From contig CM036628.1 of assembly GCA_020746105.1 (NCBI GenBank), positions 3,978,001-4,042,000 on the forward strand: a DNA stretch of 64,000 nucleotides, in the 5' to 3' direction. Below, piece after piece: positions 1 to 14,180 of the stretch. Below the pieces are notes generated by a model, which saw nothing but the letters and a program-made list of their open reading frames with translations, had not been told where the DNA came from and ran no database searches. Position 1 is the stretch's first letter. Each line of letters begins with the position of its first letter. This DNA comes from Trogon surrucura. Its lineage: Eukaryota > Chordata > Aves > Trogoniformes > Trogonidae. The position numbers and the translations under genes are program-made.

Positions 1-680
1 CATTGCTGAGGCAGCAGGGACCAGTTGAGCTGGAGGTAAGTGACCTGAAGGATCCTAAATCTCTTGCTGTCTTTGAAACAGGGTACTGTGCTCCTGCCAG
101 GACAGAGGGAGATGATACAGCATCTGCCTTTCCCTCTGCTCAATCCAACCTCATCCATGACATGGTTGGGAGTGGTGAGCATAGCTGCCTATCACTGTGA
201 CCTCAGGGCTTGAGCTGTACAAAGAGGGATGAGAAGTTGAATGTGATGGTAAGGTCTTCGCGCGTGGTTTCCACTTCTGCAGTGCCAGTAGCCAGCAAGT
301 GTGCGTTGCTGATGTGGGAGGATTCCTTTCAGATGCTTGGTCACCCAACTACAGCCTAGCCCTTCCTGTAGACTCTTAGTTGTGCTCAGTACCATCTAAG
401 AACAAAAAGAAGGAAACACAAGAAGAAAAGACTAAAAAAGTCCAAACCTTTGCTGCTTGAGAATTGCTCTGTGAATATCAGCCAGTTTCTTTGTGGGCAA
501 AGCCAGAAGCACAGCCGGGGTTTGTTTGACTAGCTCAGCTTTTCCAAGGAAAAGCCCAGCTGTTTGTATCTCTTAGGACCTAGGAAAGGCATATCTGGGC
601 CCTGAGCATCTCCTCGGGGCTGCCAGGGCCGGGAAAGCAAGTGGGATAGTGTATTGACAAGAGACAAACCAGCATCTAAC

Positions 681-699
681 ATTCTATGATTCTATGATC
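681..699 (+). repeat. CR1-like octamer tail remnant
   Basis: ATTCTATGATTCTATGATC is the CR1 terminal repeat, but no CR1 body precedes it. A similar shorter stretch (CGATTCTATGAATC) is at 11582. These are isolated tails of very old or 3'-only insertions. Confidence 0.5.
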
Positions 700-3600
700 T
701 TAGCTGCAGCCCGAGCATGATAGTCTCTCCGGGAGCTGTGTGTGCATGAGGTTTCCTTGCTCCTGTTTTTCATCTCTCCTCTCTGCTCTTCCCTGGGGCA
801 GGGACGGATCCCATGGAATAAGGGAGAGAAACTCCTGCTGTGCTGCTTGATGTCAGGGCGCTGACAAAACATATCTTCTGCAGAAGGAAGGCGAGGTTTC
901 CAGAGGGCGGCACTGCTGGCTTTGCTAGTAGGCAAGAAAAGCTTCTGCCTGGCAGCTCCATCGTTTGCCATCTGCAGAGTGTTAGTGAGGGAGAGGAGAT
1001 GGGGAGTGACAGGTCAGCCCTCTGGGTGGTGAGTATCTCCACACTGAGAAGGCACCAGGAGGGAGCCAAGGAAACTTTGGGAGGGTCTTACGGCAGGAGG
1101 TTCCCTCCTAACTCTCTCTCATCTTGGGCTGCTCTGTGAGATGCTTCAGGACACATGTGGAAGTGTTAGAGGGTGATTTTAAGGGCCACTGGAGCTGTGC
1201 TTCAACTGATGTGCCCAGGTGTCCCCTGTGGACTGCCTGCTCACTCCCACATTTCCAGTGACCCCATGACGCCTGCAGCTTAGAGGTGCCCAAAGCTACT
1301 CCCGTACACAAGCTGCACAGCTCCTTTTCCGTTGTCTTTGCTACAGCCAGCTTGCTGCTGGGCTGCTCTCCTGCCCTCACAACTCCTTTTCTGAGCAGAT
1401 CCCTCTCCCTCCCTTGGCATCCATCATGGCCCTTCCCATCCCAAGCCATGATGATGTGATTCTCCATGCGGGACTGTGGCTCCAGCTGCTGAGGGCCAGC
1501 ACCTCTTCCTTACTGACCAAAGAGGTTCATCCTCTTTGGGTGTCTTCAAAGCATTTGATCATCTGCACACAGGAGTGTCATTTCCCTCAGTGGGGCAAGA
1601 TGGGCTTTGATCATATCTAAGTCAGCCATGCAGTCATGCCATGTGTACAGGCTCAGGCTGAGAATCGAAAGAGGGCAATTAAAAGCCAGATGTGGGGTGG
1701 TGGGACAGAGCATGGTGGGACAAAACACACTCTGAGGGGTGGCTCCCTGCAAGGCTGCCTGCAGTCCCGCAGAGGTTGGGATTGTGCCGAAGGGAAAAAA
1801 ACACCAGCAAGGGCTGGGCCAGGAAGAGCAAAGCAGCACAGTGCCTTGGGGAAGCACACAGTCTGTGCACTTCCCTAGCTGATGGGATGCAAAGATGCTT
1901 TCGGGTACCGTTGTGCTGATTCCTTTTTGCTCTGCATCTTCTCTACAAAAAAAACCAAACCAACAAATCTCTGCCATGGACTTGGGGTACCTGGGCTGAA
2001 TGGATGCATCTAACAGCAGCTTCTGATTTACAGCTTCTTCATGGAGATCTGGCTGGTATCAGCAAGAGATGAGGGCAGGAAGCATCTCCTCTTAAAGTAG
2101 GAGGATCTACTCAGTGGATCTGGAAAACTATTCTCTCCCAAGGAAGAGCATTAAGGACTTTTTCCTCGGTCTTAGGTAGAAATACAGGCAAAACCTACAG
2201 GGTTCAATCTCTTGCACTATGTTAGGGTGGCATGAAGGGGAAGAAGAGAAGTGTAGCTATTAGAGCATGACAGATTTTCCCTGGCTGTACGACACGATCC
2301 CTGCATTATCGAACATTGGGTGTTAGAGCTGGCAGTGTCCATGGAAGGCATGTCGTCCGGCAGAGATCAGAGAAAGCAATTTGGCAGAAAGGTGAGTGAA
2401 GGGATCAGCCCTTCTAGAGATGCACTGTGGACCCTGGGGTTCCAGCTCCATTCAGCTAAATGCACTGGAGTCGCTGGGACTGGCTGTACTTTTCTATCAC
2501 ACTTTTGTAATTGTTGTGTTCTGGTCCTTCAAAGCCTTGTGCTCAGAGGGACTGCTGTTCCCAGGCAGGCAAAGCTACAGCAGTGCTGCAGAGGCTCCTG
2601 GCATCTGGACACAGAGTCCAAGCTCAGGCATTAAGTGGCTCTTTTCTCCTGCTGTCACATCTCTCCCATCGTGCTTACGCTGCCAGGCACAGCTCTGCCT
2701 TTGCAAGCTGATTTAATGCTGCCGTACCTGGGGCTTACGTAAAGCACAGCTCTGGAGGGGGAAAAAAATAAAAAAAAGCATCTGTAAATCACCGTGGTGG
2801 TGTTGGATTCCCAGGATGGGCAGCTCCACGGGCTGGGGTGAGGGCAGGCTCAGACCCAGCTGGTGGAGCTGCTGTGTCAGGCAGGTCGACCGCCAGCTCT
2901 AGGGGGTTTGCTCTTTTTATGAGCCTTGGGGATCTGACACAGCCACCCACACACCCTCAGCTACAACCTGCAAGCGGGAGTAGCAAAGGTCATCTTCTCA
3001 AAGGCACTGGAGCAATGCCAGGGTGTTTAGGAGCATTGTGAGGATGGTTTTGAACCGAGAGTGGCAGGTGCTGAGAGCTCTCCCAGGGAGTGGAGTGATG
3101 AGACCCAACTGAGAGAGTCGAACCTTGCTGCTTTTTTTGGAGATTGTTCCACATCTTGCTGATCCTCAAAAGCCACGGAGCATCTTCCCTGCTTCTGAAG
3201 TCCAGCTGTGTCACCAGGACCCCTTTCCCATTGAACCTGCTCTGTTGCACATTGAATTATGCATGATGACAAGGGCAACCCCCTCTGTTGGAAGGAAAAA
3301 GTGTCATCTTCAAAGGGGATGTCCAAGAGAAAAAACTCTTGGATCCTTCTGAAAACTACTTCTCTTCCAGTAGCTCCAGCAGTGGCTGCTAATGGTGTGT
3401 TTTTCCCAGGCTTTCCATAGGTTTATACAAACTTCATTTTATAAATATGAATTACATTGGGGAATTCTGGTTAAATCCTCCAAGTGGTTGTTATTTTACT
3501 TCTTCCGCTCAGGATTTCTGGAAGAATCCAGTCCCTAGCACAAACTTAAATGATTAGACAGTGCAGGAAACTTTAAAATCTTTTCTACTTCTGTTTCATT

Positions 3601-6600
3601 AACCTCTTGGCTTTCTGAAGGACTGGCAGCCTCATAAGAGAGCAGATTTTCACAGCACAGGGTACTGTTTTCATGCCTGTCAGGAAGTCATAGCAGAATT
3701 CAGAGACTGTTTGTACTTTCCACATTCTAAATGGATTTTTTTTTTAAAAAAAATATTTTTGTTGTGCCTGGCCACCTTTTAATTAATTTCTTCCATTTTC
3801 AGTTGACACTTCCCATTGAATAAATATCCCTGAAGAGTCCCTCAGAGTTTTTGCTCTGTGCTTTCCTTTGCCCAGTCTACGGTGGGCATAGTTCTGCCTT
3901 ATTTGTATCCCATTCTTCCCTCCACAGCCCCATCAGCCTTGCCATACTTGAGATCTACTCTTATTGTTAGCACGATTATGTTTATGGTTATACCTGTGCG
4001 TATAGTGATGGTGTTGGTTTTTTTTTTCCTCCCTGATCTTGCTAAGGAGTGGATGTGATCTCACATAAGCAATCTTCTTGCAAGCAAATAAGATATTCCT
4101 GTTAAGCTTTTTGCCTGTTGGCTTGATGCTGTACAAACTTGTAAGTCACACCTCCCTGAAGAATCTCCCTACTACGCAAGCACGGCAAAGGAAGGCTGGG
4201 AGGGAGGACACACCACGCCTAAGCGAGGATTTTATATTCTGAAGATGATGATTTTGAAGATGATGAGTGATTGGGAGCAATGTTGCCTTTTCAATTATCT
4301 GCCAGCTTTTTCAAAAAAACATACGTAGGAAGGAAGATACTCACGCCAGTCTCAGCTGAAATGATCAGTCTTGGGAGAAGTTATTAATTCTTAATCGCCT
4401 GCACTGTGTTACAAGCCTCACAACCGCTTGCGTTATTCGAGGTGGGTGAGAGAGTAGTGAGACAGCATGAGAAGCAACGGATGCTGTGAGCTGCTGTGCC
4501 CTGGTGAATCTGGGAGGATAAAGCTTCACAGCAGAGTTAAAAGGGAAATACTGATAAACCAACCTATTCAGGGAGCAGCAGGATACGTGCAGCCTGGTGG
4601 CTCTGGGGCTCCTCACACTGTGGGGCTTCTCCAGGGTCAGCAAGGGGCATTACATCCAGGTTCTGAGATGGCTCTGGGGTGGGAAAGGGCAAAGTCTCTT
4701 CTCTCTCTGTTGCCATCTTTATGGCAACGTTTCTCTCTGCTGCGGTTTCTCCCAGGGGTTCGCTCACATAAAGCTTGGCACACGCTCTCCAAAACAGAGG
4801 AGAGGATGGAGGAGCAAAGGGAGGTAAGAAAAAGACCGTCAGACAAGTTTTCCAGTTTGGAGAATTGTTTTAAAGCTAAAAAAAACCGGAAAACTGAAAT
4901 CCCTCACTGGGAACCTCCTTGGAGGATATCAAAAAACAAGGCTTAGTAGTTTATTTGGATCCTGTGGAATTTAACACAGATTTGTCATCTACCTGTCAAA
5001 CCCACCAGAAATATCTCACTCTCTATTAATAGTTCCATAGATTTTAGAGATTTTCCAGCTCGAAAGACCATTCTGTTTGTCTCTTCTTGCATAAAATGGG
5101 CTATTCTTGTATCAAGCCCATCCACCCTGGCCAAGCAGAAGCTTAACTTTCCAAAGGATCTCCACTGAGACTTGACCACCTCCAGGCACAGAGAATCCAT
5201 CATGTACTTGGTGAAATCTTAGAGAGGCTAATTGCTCTCACAATTAAATGCGTCTTTCTGAACATATCAAGCCTTCCAGCTGCTGCCTTTGATCCTGCAG
5301 GCAGGCATTCGGCTAAGTTAAAGAGCTCTTCATCACGAGGCTTCCCATCTAGGGACTTGTTTGCTTCAGCAGCTTTTAGTCTGTGGTCTGCTGACCCGTG
5401 GGACCTTTCCCAATGAGTCGCAACGAGGAACCTGGGAGCAGCTGGCACGTCAGGGAGCTTCAATTAATTGTGCACGGGTCACCATCAGAAAAATGTCTGT
5501 GGTCTGCTAAAGAGAAAGAGCAGAAACTGTTGGTTGGTGAGTCTTTGGAGAAAAAGAAATGGGATGCAGCTGCTGTGGTGTCTGCACCCCTGTGTGATAA
5601 GGTGTGGGAGCAGCGGGGAGCTGCTGCTGGAGGTGGCACAGTGCTGGGGTGCTCCTCCTTGCTGTTTTCCAGAGAATCAGCTGTAGATTTGTGCCAAATA
5701 TCGTTAATTAAGAGCTGCTGAAACCTTCCCCTTGCTGCCATGGTTTCTCCACGTGGCTTGTTAGGGCTACATCCTGAGAAGCTGATTTAGAAGTGTTACT
5801 GGGGCTGGGATGGTTTTATGAGGTGCTGTTTTCACACCCCACTGCTGCCTAAATTAAAGAAGTGGAGGGACATAGCTACAGCTACTGGGCTAAGCAGAGA
5901 CACCTCTGCAGCATCTGTGATCTGGCTCCCAAAGTGTGCTGGGTGCTGGTTCAGGGCCCACTGGGTGCCCAGCTCTGCCCCAAGGGATGGGGCTGGTGAC
6001 TGCGGAAGGGAAAAAGGACATGTCTGTAGTGCAGGATTATTTTTCAGGGCTTGACTTCTCAAAGCCTCTGGAGCGTCGCGCTGGTTCTGCCTGGGGATAA
6101 TTCATCCCGAGACAAGTCTCTCTCTCTTCTGTGCTGGGCTTCATTGTACAGAGATTGTCCTTGGAGCCTGAGTGGTTTGGATGTATGACTCTAGCAAAAG
6201 TGAGACTCAACAGTAAATGAATGCAGCCATGGGCTGGAGTGGAGCTGCTCAGCCTTTTCGTTTGCTGTAGCATCTGTATTTTCTCCAAATTAAAACATAT
6301 TCCACTATCTGCCACACCTCTATCTCTTCTGCCAGTTGAACGCTCTGATTTGCAGAAGTCTGCGCATGGCCCGCACTTAATAAATCATAACAAAACCGTG
6401 TGTTAATTTAGTTAAATCTCTTGAGACAGGGAGCACAGATAGACACGTTCAATACGCAGTTGATAACAGAAATTTGTAATTTTCAAAAAAAAAAAAAGCA
6501 GCAGATCTAATCTGTCCTTTCTGGTGCAGAACTTCATGAATTGCACAATCTCCAGATGTCTTTTAGTCATTAACCCTAATTACTGGAGCCAGTTCCATAC

Positions 6601-9600
6601 AAATTTACATTTGCAACTGGGAGAGCAGGAAATCTAGGTATTTAAAGAAGTGTGTAGATATGTCAATTTTACTAACTCTTCTTTTTCCCACAGAGAGTGG
6701 TGTGGTCTGGAAGGAAGTAAGTCCAAGAGACCTCGCATCTGTGATGTAACCTGTTTTTTCACTGCAAAGCAGGTATGAGCTGCGAAGCTTAGTTTCAGTA
6801 ATGAAGCATCTTCTTTTAGTTTATTAAGAGCAGGTTAGAGGTGATGTGATAATGGTCTGGAAGCACCTACATCCAGGGGGAGCTTCTGGGAGGCTCTTTA
6901 ATCTTAGACAAAGGCATCGTGAGACTGGAGATTTAGCTGGAAGAAAAGGTTAAAGGTATGGCACGCATTGTGAGTTTAATTATCCAGAGGAGCAGTTCCC
7001 CAGGGGTGATGCATGCTGCTTTCAGCTGGACTTATTTTGGGAAAATGATGCAGAATTGCTGGTGGGATCCTGTGGGAAGCCCCAGGAAGCAGCTCCCGGC
7101 CCCCAGCGAGCTGTCCAGGCAGAGCAAGCACATGTATCTGGGAGCTCACCTCGGTTCCCAGGCTTCCAGTTGGGATTGACACGTTATATATTTGTCCCAG
7201 GGTTTTGGACAATTTCTTTTCAGCTTAGCGGGTGATGCGTGGTTCAAAGCACTTCCTGGGAATTTATGATAGCCTGGCAAGAGCTGGTGAGTCAGGAGGC
7301 AGGCGGTCATTAATTCCCAGTAACGCCTTGGACTGAGTTCATTACCGTTATCAGAAGATGAAATGATGTGAAAAGTAGATTTATTTATTTTTCTGAGGCT
7401 GATGCAGTTGGCTTTCGGAAGACACTGTGCTCTGGGGAAAAGCAGTGCCAGTGCATTGGCAAGCGAAGAGGCTGAATCCTCTTGCAGCAGTTTGTTCAAG
7501 GCAGAACTGTTTGCCGTGTGTTTGAAGGAAGAGGTTGTATCAAGGTCATTCCGCTGAGATTCGGCTTTGCAGTCTCTGTGAAAGCAGCGCTCTTGCTTTC
7601 ACTGTCCTCGTAGATCTTTTTTTACTCCCTTCCACACGTAAAAGCCAGGTCCTGCAAGCTCCTGCAGAAAGAATAAAAGGTTTGCAGAATGGGACTCTCA
7701 CAAAATATAGGAATAAAGGAACCAGTTTCTGCTCCAGAAACCGTCGTTGTCTTTCTCACGCCCTCTCTCTGGGTTCAATCCTTGCCTCCACTTCATTGCC
7801 AGGAGGTCAGTCTGATGGTTACAGAGATGATTCAGGGCTGTTCTTCTCATACCAGACCCTGCAGAATGCTGAGGAGGGAATGGAGAGGTACCTGTTTCAG
7901 AAGCATTTAGCAGATTGCAATAAAATTAATCAGTCAGTTGCCATAAAACCTTCAGGAACCATCCTCACAGAGTGTTTCCCTTCTCTTTTTTTCACGTTGC
8001 GTGGAGGGTGCTTGGACAGCAAGACTGGTAGCATTTCCCAAACCACCCAGGCAAAGCAATGCCATTTCATTCCTCTGCTCCATGTGCTGGGAAATCAATC
8101 TTGGTTTGAATTTCACTCCTTACCAGTAACCTGGTGCAAATAGAGTGTCACAGTCACTCTCTAGTTCCCAGTTAGCACTCTGTTGATGCCACAGAATGGG
8201 AAGCAGTCCGGGACGGACTGAGACCCAGGAGCACAGTCCCTTCTCATGCCAGGGAGGGCAGCGGGGTTGTTTGGAGGACGTAGATTGATTTAATCACTGC
8301 CAGCATTGAAGGAGAGGCCACAGCACCAGTCCGGGTTGGAGGCTGAGCAGATAGAGACACTGATTGCTGGAAAGTTTTACGAAGATAATAAAAAACATCA
8401 TAATAGATGGCCATGAATATTTCATGGCTGGCGTAGTGTTGATACGATGCATCACAGAGGAGTGATGGGGTTTTCAACGCGCGGATGCAAATGGGGAATG
8501 TGTTCTATATTTTGCAGGTTTCTCCCCAGACGCGCTGCGTTTTCTAAAAATCAGATTGACTGGGAGCTTTTGATATGAGAAACAACTTCAGGGCTCTGGT
8601 TAGAGTAAAAAAAGAAGCACAGGCAGTATCAGAGGGTTGTCAGTGCTAAAAAATGAAAAAATCTCACACAGATCAAGTAGCCCACCTCCCTAAATATTGG
8701 GGGAAGCTAGGTGGGAGTTACCAAAGGAAATCATGCCCTGTGCTGCCCTTGGAGCTGGGAGCCAAGTTCTCCACCCAGTAAGAGCAGACCCTCTGTACTG
8801 GGGACTCCAAAACACAAGGTGACTGTGGCACTACGTAGACACTGGTACCTGGGAGAGATGAAAGCCAGAGCCCAAGTCCTTCCTCATTTACTTCTTCGTG
8901 GAATATGTTTGAGCTTGTTTGGGTTCAGCTTAGGGCAGACAGCAGAAGAATCCCCTTTCTGGAGGGGACTAGAGTTTTTGAGTTTTGAGGTTTTCGAGTT
9001 TCACCCAGACTCTCATATGAGGTTTGCCTTGTTGGGCAGAGGGACAGGTACGAAGCAGAACGAGCTGAAGGGGGCAGCTTGCAGGCGTGTGCTCTTCTTC
9101 ATCAGCCGTAGGATCATCTTGGCTGCTTTCACCTGTTGCTTCTTCTCTCTCTGCTTCTATTTTCCCATTTCTAACGCAGGGTGAGGAGCACTCCGACACC
9201 CCCCGAGTGAAGCCCTGGTGAGGAAGACCTGCAGATACCTTATAACAGTAAGACCCAACAAATTACCAGCTGCTGCCACTTCCAAAGCATGTTTTGCTAC
9301 CCAGCATGGTGAGTGACAGCTTTTCTATCTGTGAGGAGCCCTTCCATCCTTCTGGGACAGATAGCCCACCTGGGACTATTTCTCTTCTTTGCAAGTAACC
9401 AGTGAACCCACAGTGATTCCTCTGGGTTTCTCACTTAGTTCCTCCTTGTGGTGCTGCTGAACTGGTGACCATGGGTGTTCATTCCCAATATGGTCGCTCT
9501 ATGTTTTTTCACTCCATCCTGTATTGGCGAGCTTGGGTGGCCCAGGCCTTGCCTCTTATTGCCTTTTCAGGGGCTTGTTCCAGCTTCCTGACTATTTGGA

Positions 9601-12600
9601 CCAAGGTCTGCTCCTCCCCACTTCAATTTAACTCCCGACTACGCTGTTCAGGACACAGCACCCACGCACAGGTGCGGATGCTGCTCACGAGAGCACTTCT
9701 GCAGAGCATCGTTCTCACCAACACGTCAATGAACAAACGGGTCACAGCCGCTCGCAGAGCAACCCTTTGCTGGTGTGCTCAGCCAGATGGCATCTCAGTG
9801 GAGTCGGGGCCATCAAATTGCAAGTACCGCTCCAGAAATGGGAAAAAGAAAAAAAAAAGGAAAAGAAATAGAAAGAAAAAAAAAAAAGCGCACTTGTTTT
9901 TAAAGTCTGCCCCTGAATAATGCTGTGAGCTAATTTTTCCCAAACTGGGTGTTGTCAGTTGATGAAAACTCTTCCACAAAGGTGTTAAGCTCACTTGCTG
10001 GATCAGAAGCATTTGTTCTTAGAGAGTGCTGATGAGATCATGCCTTGATCAGCCAAAATGGGGCTGATCTGAACGTGCTTTACTACAAAGCAGTCATTAC
10101 ATTTCTCTTTAGAATTCAAAAGAACATTTCCTCCATATTTCAGCTGTGCTGAACTGGCTTTGCAAAGACCCCTCCAGGCATTTGCTTAGGAACTGGTGAA
10201 ATTACCCTGTCTAATGGCCTCCAGAAGTTAAGTTACCCAAGCGGAAACTGTGCCACAGAGATCCCAGGAGCTGCGTGAAGCAAACGGCGCGTTGGTTTCT
10301 GTGCCAGTCTCAAGGTAGCAGCTGAAACATAAACCGGGGATGGAAGAGGACTTAATATGCTCACGATCTTTTTTTTTGCTTTGTTTTATTTGGGGGGTCC
10401 TTCACTTTTGTCCATTAAATTGTCGCTGCTGCTCCGTAGACAGGAGAAGTAACATTTGGCCGTTCATTCCATCCGCTCTGCTAACACCTCGGGTCAGAAG
10501 GGCTGGGGCTGCTGTCAGCACGTCCCATGCTGGGTGACCAAGGGCAGGGGCTGGGGACCAAGCATGGGAGACCCTCCTGCCACCTCCCTGACTGCAGCAC
10601 CGTGGAGCAGAAGAGCCTCGGGCTTCTTCCTTGCTACAGACAGGAGCGATTTGGTGCTGCAGCCAGGAAGGATTAATCCCAGTCAGCTGTCCTGTGTGCT
10701 GTTTCCTTCAAGTGGAAACTGGTGGGATTAAATCCACAGATACTGACCATGCAAACGCCTGTCAGTTGGACTGACAGGTTTTGGTTGTGGCTGTCCTCCT
10801 CCCCGCCCACTGCAGGATGGAGAGCTCTCTCTGGGGTGAGCATCTACTCAGGTTTCCTTTATCAAGGATGAGTTTAGCTGCCATGAAGAGTAAAGATAAA
10901 GACAGTCTGTATCAGCCTCAAAATATCTAGCGGACCTCCAGATAATACTTTCTTCAATGAAGCAAATTGGACAAAAGATTTCTCAATTAAATCCCTCCAA
11001 GCACAAGGTTTTAGTTAGGAGCTCATGGGGGTACCGACATGTTCTGGTTTGTCACTTGGAAAGACATCAGGGAAAAGAAAGAAATGCTGGCAACCAACAT
11101 TTTGTAACCAGATGCAAAAGAGCCACAGAGAAGCCACCACTGTAAGTACTGGGGCCCAGCATCAGTGTCACCTCCTTCAACTTCGCGGAGCTCCTCTCAT
11201 TTTCTCTACAGCAGGACCCCAACTCCGCACCCAGGCTCTGCAGAGGCTTTTTGGACATGTTGGGAATTAAGGATGATCTGAATATCCGCAGCTTCACATG
11301 TGAGGCTTCTTGATTGAGGGTGTCTGTACTGGAGAGTCTGGAGTCCCACCGTTTCTGCCGGAGCCTCGGGGAGCTTGTAGTGATTTATTCCCTCCTTGTC
11401 TTGACGCAGCCGTGGGCTCAGAGCATGAAATCTCTCCTGCACAGGTCAGGGAGAAGGGAGAGGGGCAGTTTGCAGGGATTGCTTCGGCTCTTCCCAAAGG
11501 GATGTGAGTGCCACAGTTTTCCTTGGCTGGGGGCTCTACAGCCCCTCAGCTGGCAGGGACAGGTCAGTGGTGGGTGATCTACGATTCTATGAATCTCGGT
11601 GCTCCCGGGAAGGAGGTGTGTCGTCTCACTGCTGAGGGCTTTTTTAATCTTTCAAACTATCAGTTACCTGAGTGGATTTGGCACGCGTGTGAAGAGAAGC
11701 AGCACGATAAAGCACCGTTAAACCAAGGTCTGGGGGACTGGGAAGTCCATCACCAAACATACACACGTACCTTACTCCTGCATCGGCTTACTCAAACAAC
11801 TGACTTATTGCAGACATCTGAGATGTACTCTCCTTGTGTTTGCAGTGACTAGCTGTAAAAGGAGAGATCTCTTTTACTTGTCCTGTGCTAAGCGCAGATG
11901 AAGCCCTTCCCTTCTAAAAGCATTTGAAAATTAAATAATTAACAAGCAGGAAAATAACCACCAGTTTGGAGCCTTGTGAGGCTGTTTGCCTTTCCCCCAG
12001 GACCCTCTTTCTCTCTCATTCCTTTTCTCCTGCTTCCCTTGCAGCTTATGGCCCTGAGCTGGTAAATCACATTCGGGCCCGTGCCTCGCTCCACACGGAA
12101 GCAGTGGCGTGATCCCGCGGAATAAATGTGTGTGATGGAGCGCCTTTAGCAAAGCACACTCCTGCCTCCCCCTCCTTACCCACCCCCCCCCGCCATGCAT
12201 CGCCCCCAGCCTTGTGAGCGCTCGGCTCGTGGGTTTATTATTTATCTTGGTGAGCTGTGTTCAAATCCGAGAACCTGACTTCATGCCCCTGAATTACTGC
12301 ACCAAATCTGCGCTTACGGGCCTGAGGTTCAGCGGTGACTTATATGAATAGGTCTGCCTGCAGCTAAAAATAGAAAGCACGGGGCAGGCTTCCTGGCAGA
12401 GCTGTAGTAACTTCTAATATAAGGTGGCTCAGCAGCAGTTCCCATGGCGAAGCTTCCTCTGACGTGGTGAAGGGCTGCGGCGCGTGCTCCAGCCAATATC
12501 AGACAGCAGAGACTCCTTGTGGGAACCAACTTGCAGGGGGCAAAAGCCAATATTGGGTTCTGAAGTTTCCTTCTCCCTGTCCTGGAGGAATGGCTCTTTG

Positions 12601-13697
12601 GCTTTGCCTGTCTCCACTCCCCAGTTTCCCTTCTGCAAAGGGGTCTGGGTGCTGCGGTGGAGGCATTTTAACGGCTCGGTTTTCTTGCTCTCTCTGCAAC
12701 TGGGGAGCCTGCATCGCTTGGGCAGACCTGCAGACCCCAGCCCACTCCCCAGTGAGCCTGTTCTGCCCTGCAGCTCCCTCCTACACTTTTATTCCTCCTC
12801 TTCCGTGTAAATGTTTGCTCATTCCCCTGCTCCCAAACCGAGCACAAAGATACATTTCCCAGCACCCTTGGCTCTTCTGCCTCAGGTATCGCTCTATGGC
12901 CCTGCTTGCAAAGAACTGTCTCCCCCCTCGCATGGGCAGACGTGTCTGTTGCAACTCTGTAAATCTCCTGGGAAGTTATTTCTTTTTTTCATTAGGGTTT
13001 ATCCGCTGTGAAAATCTGCTCCCACCTTCTCCCTCCAACTCTCCCAGACTGAGCACTAGTGCCATCGGTCATGACAATGGCTAATCACAGCAGTGAGTGG
13101 CTCATTGTCCCCCGAGCCAAAGCATCTGGTCTCCTGCCTTAACGCTGCCCCATGCAAAGGCTTCTGCACTGGGAGCAGCCGTGAAAAGGCTTACTGGGTC
13201 TCCTTAGGGCCAGCCAAGAGTAATACCCTTAAGGAAGAGCACCAGACAACTGTGTGGCAAGATGAGGCAGCAGGAGAGTGGGGATGGTGCTTGGGAGCAT
13301 TGCTGCGGCTCCTCCTTGCCCAGGAGCAACAGAGATGAAACGGAGCTGCCTCTGGGGTGGAGAGTAGGAGCAGGAGGAGAGGAGGACATGAGGAGAGGGC
13401 TGAGGGAGGCAGGGTGAGGAGGTCTCGGCCACTGTTGCTGGGCTCAGCTGCGTGTTTGTGCACTAAGGCAGTGCTGTGATATTTTCATCCTTCAGCCTGA
13501 GCCAGGACTTGGTTCCTCTGGAGCTGGAGGAGCTGTCAGGCGGAACATTCCTTGGGACTATTGCATAGACCATAGAGTAACCTGTGAGGGTGCTTAGCTC
13601 CTGTATCAGCATGAGAATAAATGTAAATGGGTAGTGTGAATGGAGACCCTGCTCCCCAGAGGTGTGTGATTTTGAAGGGAAGGAAAGGCAGGTGTGT
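700..13697. other. Gene-free stretch
   Basis: No exon, RNA gene or recognisable repeat body was found. The longest open frame (7535-8143, 202 codons) has no domain, no splice context and biased low-complexity patches, and is judged chance. There are AT-rich blocks with TAAT cores near 4380-4420 and 7310-7400, and an A-rich run at 9840-9890. Possible ancient repeats cannot be excluded by eye. Confidence 0.6.
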
Positions 13698-14180
13698 TGT
13701 CCTGGTTTGAGGGCACCAGGATGGAAGTTCTCTGGGGCTCCTGGCACAGGGGGCAGCTGTGCCAATGGGCCAGGTGATCCAAGTGGACCAATGATGGTGT
13801 TTCTTCCCGTGGTGCTCAGTATAAAAGGGCCCCTGAGCAGAGCCCTGAGCTCTTTAGCGCCTGATGAGCTGGAAGGATTGCCATCTGCCGTTTGTCACCT
13901 GTCTATGGGATGCTGCTGTTCCTGCCTCCTGTTTTCACACTGCAGAGGAGCATTGTTTGTCAGGACAGGTTGTCTTCCTCAGGTGGGAATGGTGTGGCTG
14001 CTCTAAGTTTTCCTTTTCTGTTTTTTTTGACTGTTACCAGGACTCTGGGCTCAGGTACTCCCATCTGCTGCAGACTGGGACTTTTCTGCTCAGGATCTAG
14101 TTGCCATCCAGGAGTTGCAGGCTTTGTATTAACATATTCTGTTGTATCTTTGAATAAATTTGTATATATCTGCATATAGT
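13698..14180 (+). mobile_element. Probable solo LTR of an avian endogenous retrovirus
   Basis: The stretch begins TGTCCTGGTTTGAGGGCACC, a start shared by many avian LTRs. It has a good TATA box (TATAAAA at 13820-13826) and an AATAAA signal at 14153-14158 about 330 bp later, the order expected for U3-R. No partner LTR or coding interior was found. The 3' boundary is uncertain: a CA end could lie anywhere from about 14180 to 14262. It could instead be a host promoter and first exon, but the start and the compact promoter/poly(A) layout favour an LTR. Confidence 0.42.

Noticed and set aside
7535-8143. 202-codon plus-strand open frame
   Set aside because: No domain, signal or conserved motif is visible, there is no splice context, and frames of this size are expected by chance in 64 kb of this composition.
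9779-10012. Phe/Leu-rich minus frame that looks like a membrane segment
   Set aside because: It is the translation of an A-rich low-complexity tract read backwards.
12464-13084. 206-codon plus-strand open frame
   Set aside because: Cys/Ser/Pro-rich translation typical of noncoding avian DNA; competing frames on both strands are equally open.
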